A stretch of DNA of 64,000 bases from Aquila chrysaetos chrysaetos. Its lineage: Eukaryota; Chordata; Aves; Accipitriformes; Accipitridae. Below are positions 34,831 through 46,869 of this stretch, piece after piece. Both the position numbers and the translations under genes were made by a program. Position 1 is the first letter of the stretch. Each line of letters begins with the position of its first letter. The notes beneath the pieces are model-generated. The model saw nothing but the letters and a program-made list of their open reading frames with translations, ran no database searches and was not told the DNA's origin. The stretch spans positions 1,116,001-1,180,000 of the forward strand of contig NC_044024.1 in the NCBI RefSeq assembly GCF_900496995.4, read 5' to 3'.

Positions 34831-35968
34831 TCTTGCTCAAAGCTGGGTTTACAGAAAAGTTTAAAAGCTGCTAAACCATTGAGCGTTCAAGCCCTTCTTG
34901 ATGTGTACATAGCTGGCAAGAGCAAATACACAGCCTTATTATTGTTTCCTTTGTCTTCCCACCCTTCATTCTTTCTCATTACTCTTATTTGTTGTGTCTG
35001 ATCTCCTGCTAAAGGGCTGTCTCTTGCTCCATATTGCTACAAAGCTGAACACAGGGAACGCTTTCAATTTTAAAGAAGTCCCTGAATGTTGCCTTAGTAG
35101 AAATAATAAATAATAACTTGAGAGTTTGTATTTAGCTGGGCTGAACATGTGTTTGCTTGTTTGCTTTTTAAAACAAAGCTTATTTTCATGTCCCATGGAG
35201 GTAGATTTCTTTTAAATGGCCCCAGAGCTTTTCCTTTCCACCCGCCCATCCGCCTCCCCGGCTCGCCCCTCTCCCTGGCTGTGTCCTGCTCCCCCCGACT
35301 GCTCGTGGGGGACCTTTCCAAAAGGCTTCTTTCCCCCTCAACCCCTTTCTCAGCTCAGATCTCATCTGTGACCACTTTTGTCCTTTGCCAACTGGGATCT
35401 CGTAATTTCTCTCTCCCAGTACTGGTCTTGCTCCCTGCGAGCTCCCATTTCTATTCACTGCACAGTTTCAGTTCTTGGGGACTTTGGGAGGTGGCTGGAG
35501 GCTGCACAAAGGATGCTGCTGTCCCACCAAACCCTCACGGGCTCACCCCTGAGCTGCAGGTTAGCTCAGCATCCCGTTCCCATCCTGCCGCCTGGAGAAG
35601 GGGAGCCCGGCTGGGCTCCTCCAGGCCGGGAAGCTTTTAAGTCACTATTTCATTCTGCTTTTCCTCCTATGTCCCAAAGAGAGCACTGACATTTTTTCAG
35701 CTTGAGATGTTGCAAATCAGTTCAGCCCCCGAGAGGGCCAGGCTTTCCGCAGGGGTCGATGTTTTGAAATGTGAGGACAGCCGGCCAAATACTTGGGTCC
35801 CTGCATCATCCTGCCCTTCCCTGCGGTGGGACACGGCCGTTCTGCAGAGCAACCGCTGCTACTTCCCAGCTCTGCCCTGTGTCGGCCAAGGGTCCGTGGG
35901 AGATGTGCGCGATGGGGCAGCCCCTCCGTCCCCCTGTTACTCAGTAACTCAGAGCATCGCAAGACAAA
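34831..35968. other. Noncoding stretch, nothing recognised
   Basis: AT-rich to about 35210, then C-rich. A 163-codon plus-strand frame (35149-35640) looks random in translation. Confidence 0.5.
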
Positions 35969-35996
35969 GAGGATGCTGAGAGGCCTCAGCATCCTC
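35969..35996 (+). other. Perfect 12-base hairpin
   Basis: GAGGATGCTGAG (35969-35980), loop AGGC, CTCAGCATCCTC (35985-35996). All twelve arm bases pair. It is the most compact perfect stem-loop I found by eye in the window. It may be a folded element in an RNA, a recent local inverted duplication or a palindromic artefact. Confidence 0.75.
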
Positions 35997-36659
35997 CTCT
36001 GCCAGGACCTTCGTAGGTACCACAGCCTGAACACGTCGAAACAGCCAAACTGGTGTGCATCCTCTTGCCATCGTGCTTGACGGAGCTGCGGGGTGGTGGG
36101 TGTGCGGCATGCCGACGGGGTGCCGGGAGGGGAGGAGGGGATGGGGATGCAGAGAACCCAGCTGTCTGCTGTTTCTTATAAGCAGCGGGTGAAAAAACCT
36201 CAGTTTTTCCTAACTGGGAACATTTGCCTTTAATGAGCCTAAGAGGTTTGGTTTTTTTTTTTTTTTTCTCTTGCTTTATTTTTTCAGGGAAGCGGGGAAT
36301 GGAAAAAGGTTCTTTTCTAATAAATAAAATATCAGACACATCTCTGGGTGTCGGATTAACGCCCCTGCCCCTTTGCAGGCACCGCCAGCGAGCACAGACC
36401 CTCGCACTAGCTGCTAGTCTGGACCTAGTCCGCTTTCCGCCTCTGTGTTCGTGATGCCCCTTTGCTCCCCCTTCTCCTCCCCAAGCTCCCTGAGCATCTT
36501 CCTCTTCCTCGACCCCTCGTCGGGCGCCCTGCCTCTTCTGGGGGTCCCAGCGACCCCCCCCCAGGTGGTGGTACAGCAGTCCCCGCTCCAGCCACTCCAG
36601 AGCATCCCTGACATCGTGTGTATGCCCCAATGCCTCAGCCTGCCTCTATGTCACACCAA
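35997..36659. other. Noncoding stretch with a T16 run
   Basis: A T16 run occupies 36252-36267. On the minus strand an AATAAA lies only about 7 bases before the A-run, closer than a usual cleavage site, so a retroposed tail is less likely here. A 214-codon minus-strand frame (35986-36630) crosses it and is low-complexity (Arg/Gly/Lys-rich). Confidence 0.45.
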
Positions 36660-37060
36660 AGGGACCCTCCGAAGCAGGCTAGCTTTTAAATACATGAGAG
36701 AAATTAAACCAGTATGGTCGTGCTCAGATTGCTTTCCTGTAGTTAAAATGTATGGCGGATCTATTTATTTTTGTGCTGTATATTTGCCACATAAACTCAG
36801 GTCATTTTGGTTCATTCTGTAGCTATTTTAATGTATTTATGCATTAGATCTGACCACGATGCTGCTGGTCAGTAGCATGGGAATATTATTCTGTATGGGA
36901 ACAGATATGCTAGATCTGACCAGAAAGTAGATCTTTCAGTCTGCAGGCAATACCAATATTTATTCTGGATTTCCATAAAAAGCTAAAATTTCCAGTGAAA
37001 TAAAAATTCCTACAAAATTCTTTCATCTTGAACTAAAAGTTCATTTTAAAAAGGGAAAAT
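36660..37060. promoter_or_regulatory. AT-rich block with repeated TAGATCTGACCA
   Basis: TAGATCTGACCA occurs exactly at 36845-36856 and 36911-36922, 66 bases apart, with a further AGTAGATCT at 36926. Near the first copy, CTGACCACGATGCTGCTGGTCAG forms a CTGACCA/TGGTCAG inverted pair. The surrounding 400 bases are AT-rich, CpG-poor and free of simple repeats. Repetition of one 12-base word suggests paired protein binding sites or an old tandem duplication. Confidence 0.35.
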
Positions 37061-38417
37061 ACTTTGGTCTAGCTACAGGCAAAAGCTTAATTTCGGTGAT
37101 ACCAGAGCATGTTAATAAGTACCAATAAAACAAGTACACAAAATATATATAAAAAATTAACTATTTTTCTGTCACATAAAATTGAGAGCGTGAACCAAGA
37201 AAACAACTTCAGCATAATTCACACTGCAGACCAGGGGGATGCCAAGGAGGACAAATGTGTGGCAAGGAGCGAGCTGCTCCGGTGCAGCTCCAGGATCCAG
37301 CGGGATCAGCTGCGCTGGCCGGAGGAGAGGGTGGATGCTGCGGCAGGGTACGGCTTGCGTGGTGGACTGTTTGTTTGAAAAATCTCTGGCCCAATTTTGT
37401 TCACACTCTGCCAGAGGGTGTTGAGGTCCCCCACGCCTCTCGTAACGTTCCTCTGTCAACACCTCATCTCCCATGGCTTCGGCCAGAGCATTTTCCCTTC
37501 AGCCTGAGGTCTGATACCAGAGGAATCTAGACCCCCGACAGCAGCTGAGGACCGGGCAGTCCCGTCGATGGGCTCCATGGGAGACTTTATTGGCACGGCC
37601 AACATGCATTTAGCAAACGGTAAGCTTCAAGGCTGAGCGCACAGCAACATATTTAAAGTGAGTGGTTAATGATTAAGCCTGACCTCCAAAGGAAGGGGCA
37701 TGATACATTTCAAAAATTGCATTAAATGAGACATATTGAAATATCGGTGTTAATTTCAGGAATTGATTGATTTATTTCAGACCAAAGTCACAGCTCTCAG
37801 TTTACTGAAATTTTCGTTTGATGATAACAGATCTTTTGTCCAGGATACTTCTCCATCAGGGTTCGATCTTCCTTTTGGATCAGGGTATAGACCAAAATCT
37901 ATCTGTGTGCCTCCAGTCACAGCATCCAGCCTTTCACATTTCCTTTCATGCCCTTGCTAGGTCCCCATGACACTGTTACCCTACAGAGCAAAGACAAGTG
38001 TCCCACTTTTATATAAAAGAGATTTAAATGTGAACCAAGACACAGCCTTTGAAACCCCTGGCTCTGGGTTAGTTCAGCTCTGGATTAAGTATAAACTTGG
38101 TGAATTCTAGACTGACTCTTCCCAGCATGGCTCTAGGGATGGTGAGGGACCCCTTGTAGCAACATGAAGTGTTTCCGTACTGTGCTCACTCTACAATCCT
38201 GTTCCTTGCTAAACTAGTTGATATTTTATCCAGTAGTATATGTTAGTACAAGTATCATCTATTCTTAAAATATATGCTAGCTAGATGTCTGCATTGGAGA
38301 GCCAAAGTGTAATTTTGGAGGTGCTACGGTGAGAGGGCCACCCTGCGTGCCCAAAGCCCAGGTTTGAACTAGCCAGAGTCACTGAAGATGCTGAAGGGTG
38401 CCAGGTTGTTTTTAACA
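37061..38417. other. Noncoding stretch, nothing recognised
   Basis: AT-rich to about 37200, GC-rich at 37250-37350, then AT-balanced. The part 37760-38110 has a texture that might be an eroded repeat, but I cannot assign it. Confidence 0.45.
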
Positions 38418-38445
38418 CTGCACAGCGGGTCTTCACCCTGTGCAG
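38418..38445 (+). other. Bulged hairpin with CTTC loop
   Basis: CTGCACA, a two-base GC bulge, GGGT, loop CTTC, ACCC, TGTGCAG. Eleven base pairs form with a single 2-base bulge. Short bulged stems of this kind occur in structured RNAs, but too few flanking pairs are visible for a microRNA precursor. Confidence 0.6.
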
Positions 38446-40054
38446 AAGGTGGTCTGGCGGAAGGGTTCGGTGAGCATCAGCGTGGTCATAACCAAGCGTA
38501 GGTGTGGTCCAGCTCATGTCCTCCTCTCTGCCTGTGGGTAACAATCGGAGCATCACCTCCACATTAGTTAGGAGAGCCCGAACAGGTCATGTACCCCGTG
38601 TCGGAGCTGGTCCAGACTTCCAGACTACCATGTCTATGCAACTGGCTGGTACGCAATTGCTCATACAGAGGAATGCAATACTGTATTAGTTCCCAAGAGC
38701 AATAGCTCTTTGGGAAGGCTCATATGCGTCTGAGGTTTCCAGTTGGACATCATTTTTTATGTGCTCCCAATCCTTGTTGCACAACCGCAATTTCTTGGGC
38801 TGGCGATGGCTGGTCAGCCCCCTCCCCGCTCCCACGCCGACCCCGAGGCACCGCAGACAATGCAGCCCACTGAGTTTTATCATCAAGGGAAAACACTGGA
38901 CCCCGTTCAAGCAATGCAGAGCCCTTTCTAAGAAACAATTATTATTATGGGCAACAGCTGGGCTCAGAGGAGAGCTTTGCCCACAGAATTCAGAGGGAGT
39001 TGCTCTACCAGACTGCCATTATTTTATGCCAGATCGATCTTTCAGTTGAAAATAGGGAGAGACAAAAGCTAGGCAGACAGTGTGGTGACATTCCCTGTAA
39101 AACAAGACCTCGGAGAGTAAAATACGCTATTTAGTGGCTGTCCTTATGCCTTCACACACAGAGACCACACCAGCTCGTGTCATGCTTTGGAGACGGACGG
39201 GGGAGTGATGGCATCTTGTGCTCAGCAGACTTTCCTGTCTCTCTGGTTCAAACTGGTATTTGTCTTCCCATCACCCTACCCACGTGCTCGGCCCCATTTC
39301 CCAGACTATTTGTGGAATGAAATATTGTTGCTATCATGGTTTACATGCTAGGAGAGAGGGAATGAAAAAAAGCGAGGTAGGGAGGGAGGGAAGCAAGGAG
39401 GAAACAAAGACAGCATTGTTATCTCTTCCAAAAAACTGCAGACACTTATTCAAGGCAGAATGACTAGTTGGGGTTGTGGTTTGCTTTTACATATGTGTTT
39501 AACCTCGTGAAATAGTCAACAGCCTGGAAAGAAAACACCACACTCAAAGGCAGAGGCTGCCCAAGGCTCCCAAACCCTCGGCCTGATTTTCCAATTTGGG
39601 GCGCTTGGCTGGAGCCCAGCCTCGATCCCTGGGATGCGACGGCTTCTGGATTCAGTGGGGGGAAAGAGTCCCCCATCCCCAGACATAGGCATCTTTCCAC
39701 TGTCCAGCAGGAGCAGCACATTAGGCTTATCAGGCTCCTGTCTTATCAGTTCCTAGCAGATGCTACAAGACGATTTGTCATCCAAACCTTGGCATGCTTC
39801 ACTCCAGCCAAGCAGCCGCAAGAGCCAGAAACTGGGGGGAAAAAAGAAAGAAAAAGAAAAAAAAAAAGGAGTGGAACAATGCAGCGAAAAAACACAAATT
39901 CTGCAATATCTAAATGTGAAAGAGAGAGTGAGCACGCTGTGCTGCTGTGCCAACTTTCCAGGGTTTAGAGCACAATCTTTTCTGTGGTACCACCGCTCAT
40001 GATTAAGTTTGCCTGACACTTCCCATCAGGAGGCTCTGCAGTCACTCGTGCAGA
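38446..40054. other. Noncoding stretch, nothing recognised
   Basis: GC-balanced sequence with an AAAGAAAG-type purine run at about 39840-39870. A block near 39090-39160 (AAAATACGCTATTTAGTGGC) looks somewhat regulatory. Nothing firm. Confidence 0.45.
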
Positions 40055-40113
40055 GCTTTGCCAGACTTGAATCAATTGGGCTGAAATTTCCCATGTTTGG
40101 TATCTGCCTGAGG
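40055..40113 (+). repeat. Unassigned dispersed repeat, copy B
   Basis: Matches 2905-2963 at about 45 of 58 positions in the same orientation, starting GCTTTGCCA and sharing TGAAATTT, CCATG and TCTGCCT. Similarity probably continues for some tens of bases downstream with gaps. Confidence 0.5.
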
Positions 40114-41929
40114 CAGAAGCTGAGGAAACAATCCACTCCACACGGCACAGCCATTTCTGAGAACATGGGTACAGAAAAACACCATGTATTGCTAGTAAAA
40201 AAAAAAAAAGAAACCAACTCAATTTCCAATTATATTTATTTTATCTTATTGAGAAGTTCTTGCTCTCCCATGACATGGAACAGATGCTCAGCATTTTCCA
40301 AGAAGCAGCTCTGGTTGCAGAGATATGCCTTTTGCTTTTTCTGTGGAAATCTGCCCCAAATTTGATTGACTTGAAGTGCCTCTGAAAAAAAAATAATCAC
40401 AGTTTACGGCTCAGCCAAGGGTATCTCCCTTCCCATGGAGCCCACTCCATCCTTTCCCACCTCTTAGGATGGCGCTGGCTGCAGGAGGGGACAGGAGCTG
40501 GATTTGGGGACGGGCAGGACCAGGTGGGGACACAGAGTGGAGAGGGGATAGTAGGGAAGAATGAACCCAGGACTGGCGGCATCATAGGAGGAACCTATTG
40601 TATTTTAGGGGTGAGAGCAGCGGGAGGAGGATCTGAGACTGGGACGCCATGGGGGAAACACTGTGGGAGGTGAAGGCTCTTGGAGCAGAACCCAGGCAGG
40701 CGGGACACCCCAAAGCGAGGACCTGACCTGGATGCTGGGGTACTGACAGGATTGGTGCAGACCCCTGCAAAGCGTCCCAGGAGGAGGGAGAGCACGGGGA
40801 AATGGATAATGTTCCTTTAATCTTTTTGGGCGTAATCAGATTAACAGAAGTGACTGAGCATCATGCCTACTCATTTTTTTTCCTTTCTCTATCACACAAC
40901 CCATAGTAAGAGCTATATTTAGCTTTCTCATTGCTAACTACAGGGTGTCAGCGGCTTCTTTTTTCCCCTCCCGTGATTCAGCCGAGTGCAATTGTTCATT
41001 CAAGTGGAAGTAGGAAAATGTAGACACAGCACAGAGGGGTGCTGAGCCCGTCCCCTCCCGCAGCCCTGCCCACACTCCTGCCTTGGAGAGGAGCCGTTGC
41101 CTTTGCCTGGCTCCCGTTTCGCCTCCCCCGGCTCCGGAGCCCCCCGCTTTGAGGCTGATGAGCACAGACTTGGCTCTGAGCCTCCTGCACGGACACACTG
41201 CCACGTGGCTCGTCCCTCCGCACTGGGCCACGGCGGGGACGACCGTGACAGCGTCAGCTGGAGACGCTGAGAATTGGGCAGAGCAGGGCTTTGGAGCCAC
41301 TCTCACTCCTTTTAGACGAGAAATTCCGTCCTGAACTCGAGGAAATCCGCACTAACTAAATTTTCGCTGAAATTATTATGTTTCCACAAAAGGTTTTGAT
41401 TTCCACGCATCAGCGTTTTTCAACAACAACAAAAAAAAGCCCCGCTTTGTTGAAAAATTCCTCCTCCATTGAAAGGAGATCGCCCAGCTCCACGGCGTGC
41501 CCTGCCCGGGCAGAAACCTCCACGACGGCCGGGCAATGGCAGGGCTGGGCTGGCGCCTGCCCTTCCCATGCCCCACATTTCAGGGACCGGAGACCTAACA
41601 CCATCACATCAGAGATTGCCTAATTGTTTTACCCTCACTAATATTTGCTGGGGATGCCTAGCAAACCCCTGAACCGCAGAAGCCCTGGTTTGCAGTGCTT
41701 GAGGAAAAGCAACTTCAGCTTGAATAAGCAGCTTATGTGCCGGGACCACTGACCATATGGGGTTGTGGCCATTTGCTTGTTTTAATCTGAATCCAGGAAA
41801 GAGGGAGGCGGGCAAAGGAATGACTCTGCGTCTTACACACACTGGGAAAATAAAAAGGGACAGAAATGCCTGCCCATCAGATTTTTTTTCCCCCCTTTCC
41901 TGCCCCTTCTGCAGCTGGGGAAACCGCTG
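40114..41929. other. Noncoding stretch; possible AT-rich repeat remnant
   Basis: An A12 run lies at about 40198-40209. The segment 41355-41465 (TTCGCTGAAATTATT, TTTTTCAACAAC, TTTGTTGAAAAATTCC) resembles old self-complementary amniote repeats made of GAAA/TTTC words, but it is too decayed to assign. No gene is seen. Confidence 0.35.
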
Positions 41930-42200
41930 CAGCTTCAGAGGCCATTTGGAGCCGGCTGTGCGGACGCAGGCTTTTGGAAACGTGCAATTACATCCACAGG
42001 CCTCTCCTTGTAGCTTAAGCAGGTTTAATATTACAGGCAGGCACAGGAAATCTTAGTCCTTTTTTCTTTTCTTTCTTAAATTATTTTTTAAACGCGCTCC
42101 CAGTAAAGTTAATGAATCACTCCCAAAAACGAGGCTTTTATTAGAGTCTGCAATTCGGCACAGATTTCTTTTCCTTTCCTGTGGCAGAAAGATGCCAATT
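41930..42200. promoter_or_regulatory. Regulatory-looking block
   Basis: AAACGTGCAATTACATCCAC, GGTTTAATATTACAGG, AAGTTAATGAATCAC and GATGCCAATTAAATAAAAATC lie in sequence of balanced composition. Several TAAT cores and a CCAAT-like box fit a conserved noncoding element. Confidence 0.3.
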
Positions 42201-44339
42201 AAATAAAAATCTTTTGTTTGAAACCCATTGCTATTGCTGTATTAGGGTTTTCTCCCCACACAATTAAAAAAAAAAGAACAAACACCATTTTCCTTTTGTT
42301 TGGGATGGTCACAAACAACCACTCAACTAAAACCCGCCCCAAAGTCCTATCCCACAGACAGGCCACTGCTGTGAAGTTTATTTTCCTCTGCTGTGGTCCC
42401 ATTAGTCTTCACCTGCTCCCACTTATCCAACAACCCGCTGCTCACACTGGGCTGATCCCTCCCCACAGCATCCCCTGGGCTTCCTCCTACTCACGTCCTG
42501 GGATGGGGATCCCACCACTCGGACAGCCCCTCCTGGTCCCACAGCCCCAATTCCCATGAGGAACATCATCCCTAACCTCTGTTATTTCATCCAGTTTTTG
42601 CTGTCTACCCACAGGGTAAAACGGGACACAGCCCAGGCTTCTGGTCTTTGAAGAGGTGGGAAAACCATCGCCGATGGTTGCCACTACCTCCCAGTTTTCA
42701 ATAACACAATTTCTTTTGAAAATCTGAATGAGAATCATGCTAGTTTTATTAAAAAGAAGAAAAAACCAACAAGTTTCCCCTTTCCCGCTCTCCCCAGCTG
42801 CATACCAGCAGCCAGCAGGTGTGTGTCAATCGGCCGGCCTCGGAGATTTACAACCTGTTCCAGGATTTCTCGGCCAGGCTTCGGCTGTGGAAGTATTTTC
42901 TGCTCACAAACAAAGGAGCTGTAGCGAGGGGGCCCCGAGGGACATAACAACCGGAGATGAAAAAACAAACGCATCCTTCCCTAATGCGATTAAAACAAAC
43001 AAACAAAAAAAACATTGAAGCAATGGTCTCCGGCTGGCCAAGGGGATGACTTAGAGCTCTTCGCTGCTTCTTCCCCTTCCCCACCTGGTCCCCTCCCTCC
43101 TTGGCAGGAGCAGGAGGGCTTGCAGGAGGGGATGGGGGGGGGGTCGCATCCCTGCCTGCCACTGCCTTTGGTGGCTGGAGGAGCCTGGCCAAGCCCTGGT
43201 CCCCCTTGGCCTCCCATCACCTGGCCGCTGCCAAGCGCCGCGCACGGCCAGCGACCCGATTCCCTGCGTTTCAGCAGTTTTCGTTAAAAATAGATCAAAG
43301 CTGCGGCCAAGGAAAAGCCACAGGAAGCGGCTTGGACTGCCCTGGTCCATCGCTCCTCCGCCCCATGCTTCGGCACAGGCTGAAGACCAGAAGTTACTCC
43401 CAGGGTTGTTTTCCATGAGGGGAGGATGACTGTGTCCTTCCTCCGCGCCCACTCGTGCCCAGCCCCATGCACCGCATCCGCACTGGGGGGTCCCCCGGCT
43501 TTGCTTTCCTGGTTTAGCTTTCCCAGCTTTGCTCTCGTTAAGCCAATTTTCAGGAGAAGATACGGGCAACGTCTTCCACGCTTTATTAGTGGGACCCTTC
43601 TGTTGGGAGCAATTTGAAGCAAGGAGAGAAAAACATCACTGTCATTTGTTCCTCTGATACAGGTATCTAACCTGCATTCCTGTGTGTGGCAGGGGGAGCG
43701 TGTCCCGGGCATGGGCTCCTTCCCCAGCGCGCTGGAAAGCTGCTACGGGAGATGTTGCAGAGAGAGCAGGGGTCTGGAGGGACCTGCAGATGAGTGCTGC
43801 GTTTGCTGGGGCAATAAAGCGCATCCAGATGACTCCCCACCCTGCAGAATCCGGCCCTCAGAGATGCTCCACAGGAGCATACCAGGACGGCTGCTCCAGA
43901 GGAGCTGTCTGCAACAGGCACGTTGTGTTAATGCTCCTGGTCCCCAGCAAGGGTGCTGCTTCCCAGTGTAATCCTGGTTTGTGTGGGAATTAATAGCTAA
44001 GCTTGCTTGGAGCATTAGACTTGAAACACGTATGGCAGCATAATCCTTGCAGGGTCAGGGATCCGGTAAGTGCACAAACCCCTTAATTCTTGTGAACACA
44101 CCGGGGCAGAGGGGAGGCAACAGGAGGGTTCCTGGTACCTACAGGTGTCTGACAGAGGGAGAACGGTCACACACAAAGATGCAGAGCAAAACCAGAAGCA
44201 TTAGGGTGAGAACGAGTCAGGGAAATCTTAGCTTAGACAAACAAAAATGACGTAAGAGTGAGATAATTAGGCTGGAGGCTCCTCTGCCAAAGGAAATACT
44301 GGAAGTCCCACTCGCTGGACTTAGTCAGAACTAGGCAGG
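42201..44339. other. Noncoding stretch, nothing recognised
   Basis: A G-run at about 43134-43143 lies in a GC-rich stretch (43050-43500) where 172- and 142-codon minus-strand frames occur; neither has a domain. The rest is unremarkable. Confidence 0.5.
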
Positions 44340-44570
44340 GCGAAAGCCCAGGGGGACGCGCTGGGGACGTGCCTGCTTTGGCAGGCACTGCCGACCGACG
44401 GTAGCTCCTGTCCCGACGGCCCCGCCACGTGTAACGAGGTGACACCACGGCCTGACAGATGCGGACTCCGTCCCCTCCGCCGGCTCCCCCCGCTTCCCGG
44501 CGCAGCCTGGCATACGGCGAGGCCGGCGCTGCCGAAGGAGCGGCGGTAACGTGCACACAGCTGTGCACAT
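44340..44570. promoter_or_regulatory. CpG-rich patch
   Basis: CpG is dense (GACGCGCTGGGGACG, CCGACCGACGG, CGACGGCCCCGCCACG, GGCGAGGCCGGCGC). It ends in a small hairpin at 44551-44568 with arms GTGCACA and TGTGCAC and loop CAGC. It is a short possible CpG island with no linked exon. Confidence 0.35.
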
Positions 44571-46454
44571 CTGGAGCAGGCTCTTCCAGCCCGACTTCCT
44601 TACCAGCAGCCAACCATTTTGGAAGAGCCCCACCGCCAGCTGCGCTGACAGAAGGGAGAGGGAAAGCGCTGGCTGGAGGCATTTGCAAGGGGCTGGCACA
44701 CTCGCCGCGAGCTGGAGCAATGGTGTACAACAGCCCCTGCACACCCAGCACCCAGGAGCTGCGGGTTCAGCTCCGACCGCATCATCGTGCACCAGCCGGC
44801 TGCCCCCCAGTGAAGAGAAATGACAGGGAAGTGTCCTGGCCCCCGGCGAGCCCCGCAGCCTCCCCATGAGCCACTCAGCAGCCCTCTTCAGCAGCAGTCT
44901 CTGCCGGTGGTACTCAAGCGTGAAAGGAAACGCATGACTTGGAGCTGGAGGAACAGACTGGGAGAGCTACTGCGACTCAAGGAGCCAAAATTCATGTTTC
45001 CCATATGGGCTGTGAATGAGCGCCCTGGTATACGGCTTGGGAGCATGAATTCCTGATGTCCCAAGCCTCAACTTGTCCAACAGTGCCAGAAGAGCCGCAA
45101 AAGGAGCAGGGTCTCAGCGTCACCAGGGTATGATGATCTCTGGAGACGGTGGAAGAGGAGCCTGAGCCACCGACGCAGAAACGCTCTGCTCTCCTTCTTC
45201 CCACCCACGGCCGGACCCTGTCATCTGACCTCCTGAAGCACCAGCCCTGGCCATCCCCGAACAAGCAGAGCTTTGTCCAGTGTGTTTACTGCAGTCAAGA
45301 GATTAAACCAAAGGAAACAAAGCAGCTCAAAGGCTTAAGGCCGTGACTCACGCAGAGGGCTTCCCAGGCTGTCTTCACTCGGCACATTGCTCTGTCCCAA
45401 ATGAAAAATGACTAAGTCAAAATAAATAAATAAAAGTCAATAAATCTCGTGCAGTAGAGATGGTGAGTGATTGGGGAATAGAAAAACCTGTTCAAACAGA
45501 GCAGCATATTCTAGGCAGAAAATTCAGCGTCACGTTCCTGAGCTGAGAGGGGACACTATGGAGGGAGGAAGAGAAATAAATATACATTTCCCAACTACGT
45601 GACACAGCTTCCAGAAAGCATCAGCTGGTGGTGGTGAGGTTTGCACTTACAGCCGCCGTGCTTTGGGACGGGGTTTGCAGCCCAAAGAGCGGGGAGCCAG
45701 GCAGGTAGCAAGGGTGTGCTCAGGACTCGGGTGAGCGTGTTCCCATCACAGCTTGTGGGCAGGGTTTCAGGGCAGGGACACTAGCTGTCCCTGCAGGAGA
45801 GCCTCCATGGGCTTTCATCCTTTGTCTCCTGGGAGCCAGAAGATGGGGGAATATTTGGTGACCTCTGTGCTGTGCTTGGAGCTGTTTCTACAGGGCAGCA
45901 GACTCACCAAGAACAGCAGGACACTACTCTGTCCCCTCTGGACCTCAGACACACAAGGACCCACGCTTTCCGAATGGGAATGGCATCTGAGAGCTGGTCC
46001 AGCGTAGATTGTTATGCAGATGAAGGATGAGATGAAGTTGAAGATGAGCCTGCCTTGCAATCAAGGGTTAAATGGACATAAACCTCCTGCCGGTATTCAG
46101 CACATCAGGCCCACATATTCCCAAGGGACATCTCCCGCAGAGCCCGTCTCCACTCCAGTTATCAACCCTGGACCCCGTGTTGACCATGAGAAACACATGG
46201 AGGGTGGAAGAAAGACACACAGCAGAGCGCTGTGAACCTGAAGCTGTTATGCTGTAAAGCCTCGGAGCTGAAAGCTTCTTTTTGCCTGAGGTGACTTTAT
46301 TTCTCCTCAGTCTTGGACCCAGCTGACAGTGAGAACTGCGGTGTCTGGAAGAGGGCTGGAGAGAGAAAGAAGCTATCAGCAGAAGGAAGCAGTTGCAGCA
46401 ATAGCAAGCATTAAGGCACTAATGAGACAGAGTAGAGCTGGCCTGTCTCGTACA
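44571..46454. other. Noncoding stretch, nothing recognised
   Basis: A short AAATAAATAAATAAAA run lies at about 45421-45436. Open frames look random. No other feature is seen. Confidence 0.5.
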
Positions 46455-46525
46455 GAAGGTTGGACTGCGTAATCTAATGGTCCCTTTGGCCTTACAATTT
46501 GTGAAACTGTTTCATTCTGGTAGAT
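46455..46525 (+). mobile_element. CR1-type LINE 3-prime end
   Basis: AGAAGGTTGGACTGCGTAAT, then CTAATGGTCCCTTTGGCC and ACAATTTGTGAAACTG, follow the CR1 tail pattern AGGTTGGACTAGATGAT, GAGGTCCCTTCCAACC and a terminal ATTCTATGA-type motif. The core is clear, but the terminal octamer repeats have decayed to TTTCATTCTGG. The insertion is truncated and old. Confidence 0.7.
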
Positions 46526-46869
46526 AGTTGGCTCTGGCTTTATATCATCCTCTGCAATCCAACAGCAAAAAGCTGGGAAAAACAAAGACTTTTGGAACCG
46601 CACCAAAAAGCTGCTGGAGTCGTTTCTGATAGCATCGTTGGGCCAAACCCTGCATCCCTCCTCGCCCCGCTTGCTAGGGGTGAGGATTTGATTTCAGCCT
46701 GGCTCCCTGGAGAGCAGCGGACTTTGCCCCTGCATGCATGGACAGCACGATCTGGGGTCTCAAGAGAGGAATTTAGCAAGCAGCCCCTCGATGCCCTTGT
46801 TGTGATGCATGTATCGATGGGTTTGGACGGAGGTGCTTTCCTCGCCTGAATCCGGCCCCATTTCCCTGA
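46526..46869. other. Noncoding stretch, nothing recognised
   Basis: GC-balanced sequence after the CR1 tail. No feature is seen. Confidence 0.5.

Noticed and set aside
36252..36280. Minus-strand AATAAA followed by A16
   Set aside because: Spacing of about 7 bases is too short for a normal cleavage site; a simple repeat is likelier.
35986..36630. 214-codon minus-strand open frame
   Set aside because: Crosses a homopolymer tract and reads as low-complexity Lys/Arg/Gly sequence.
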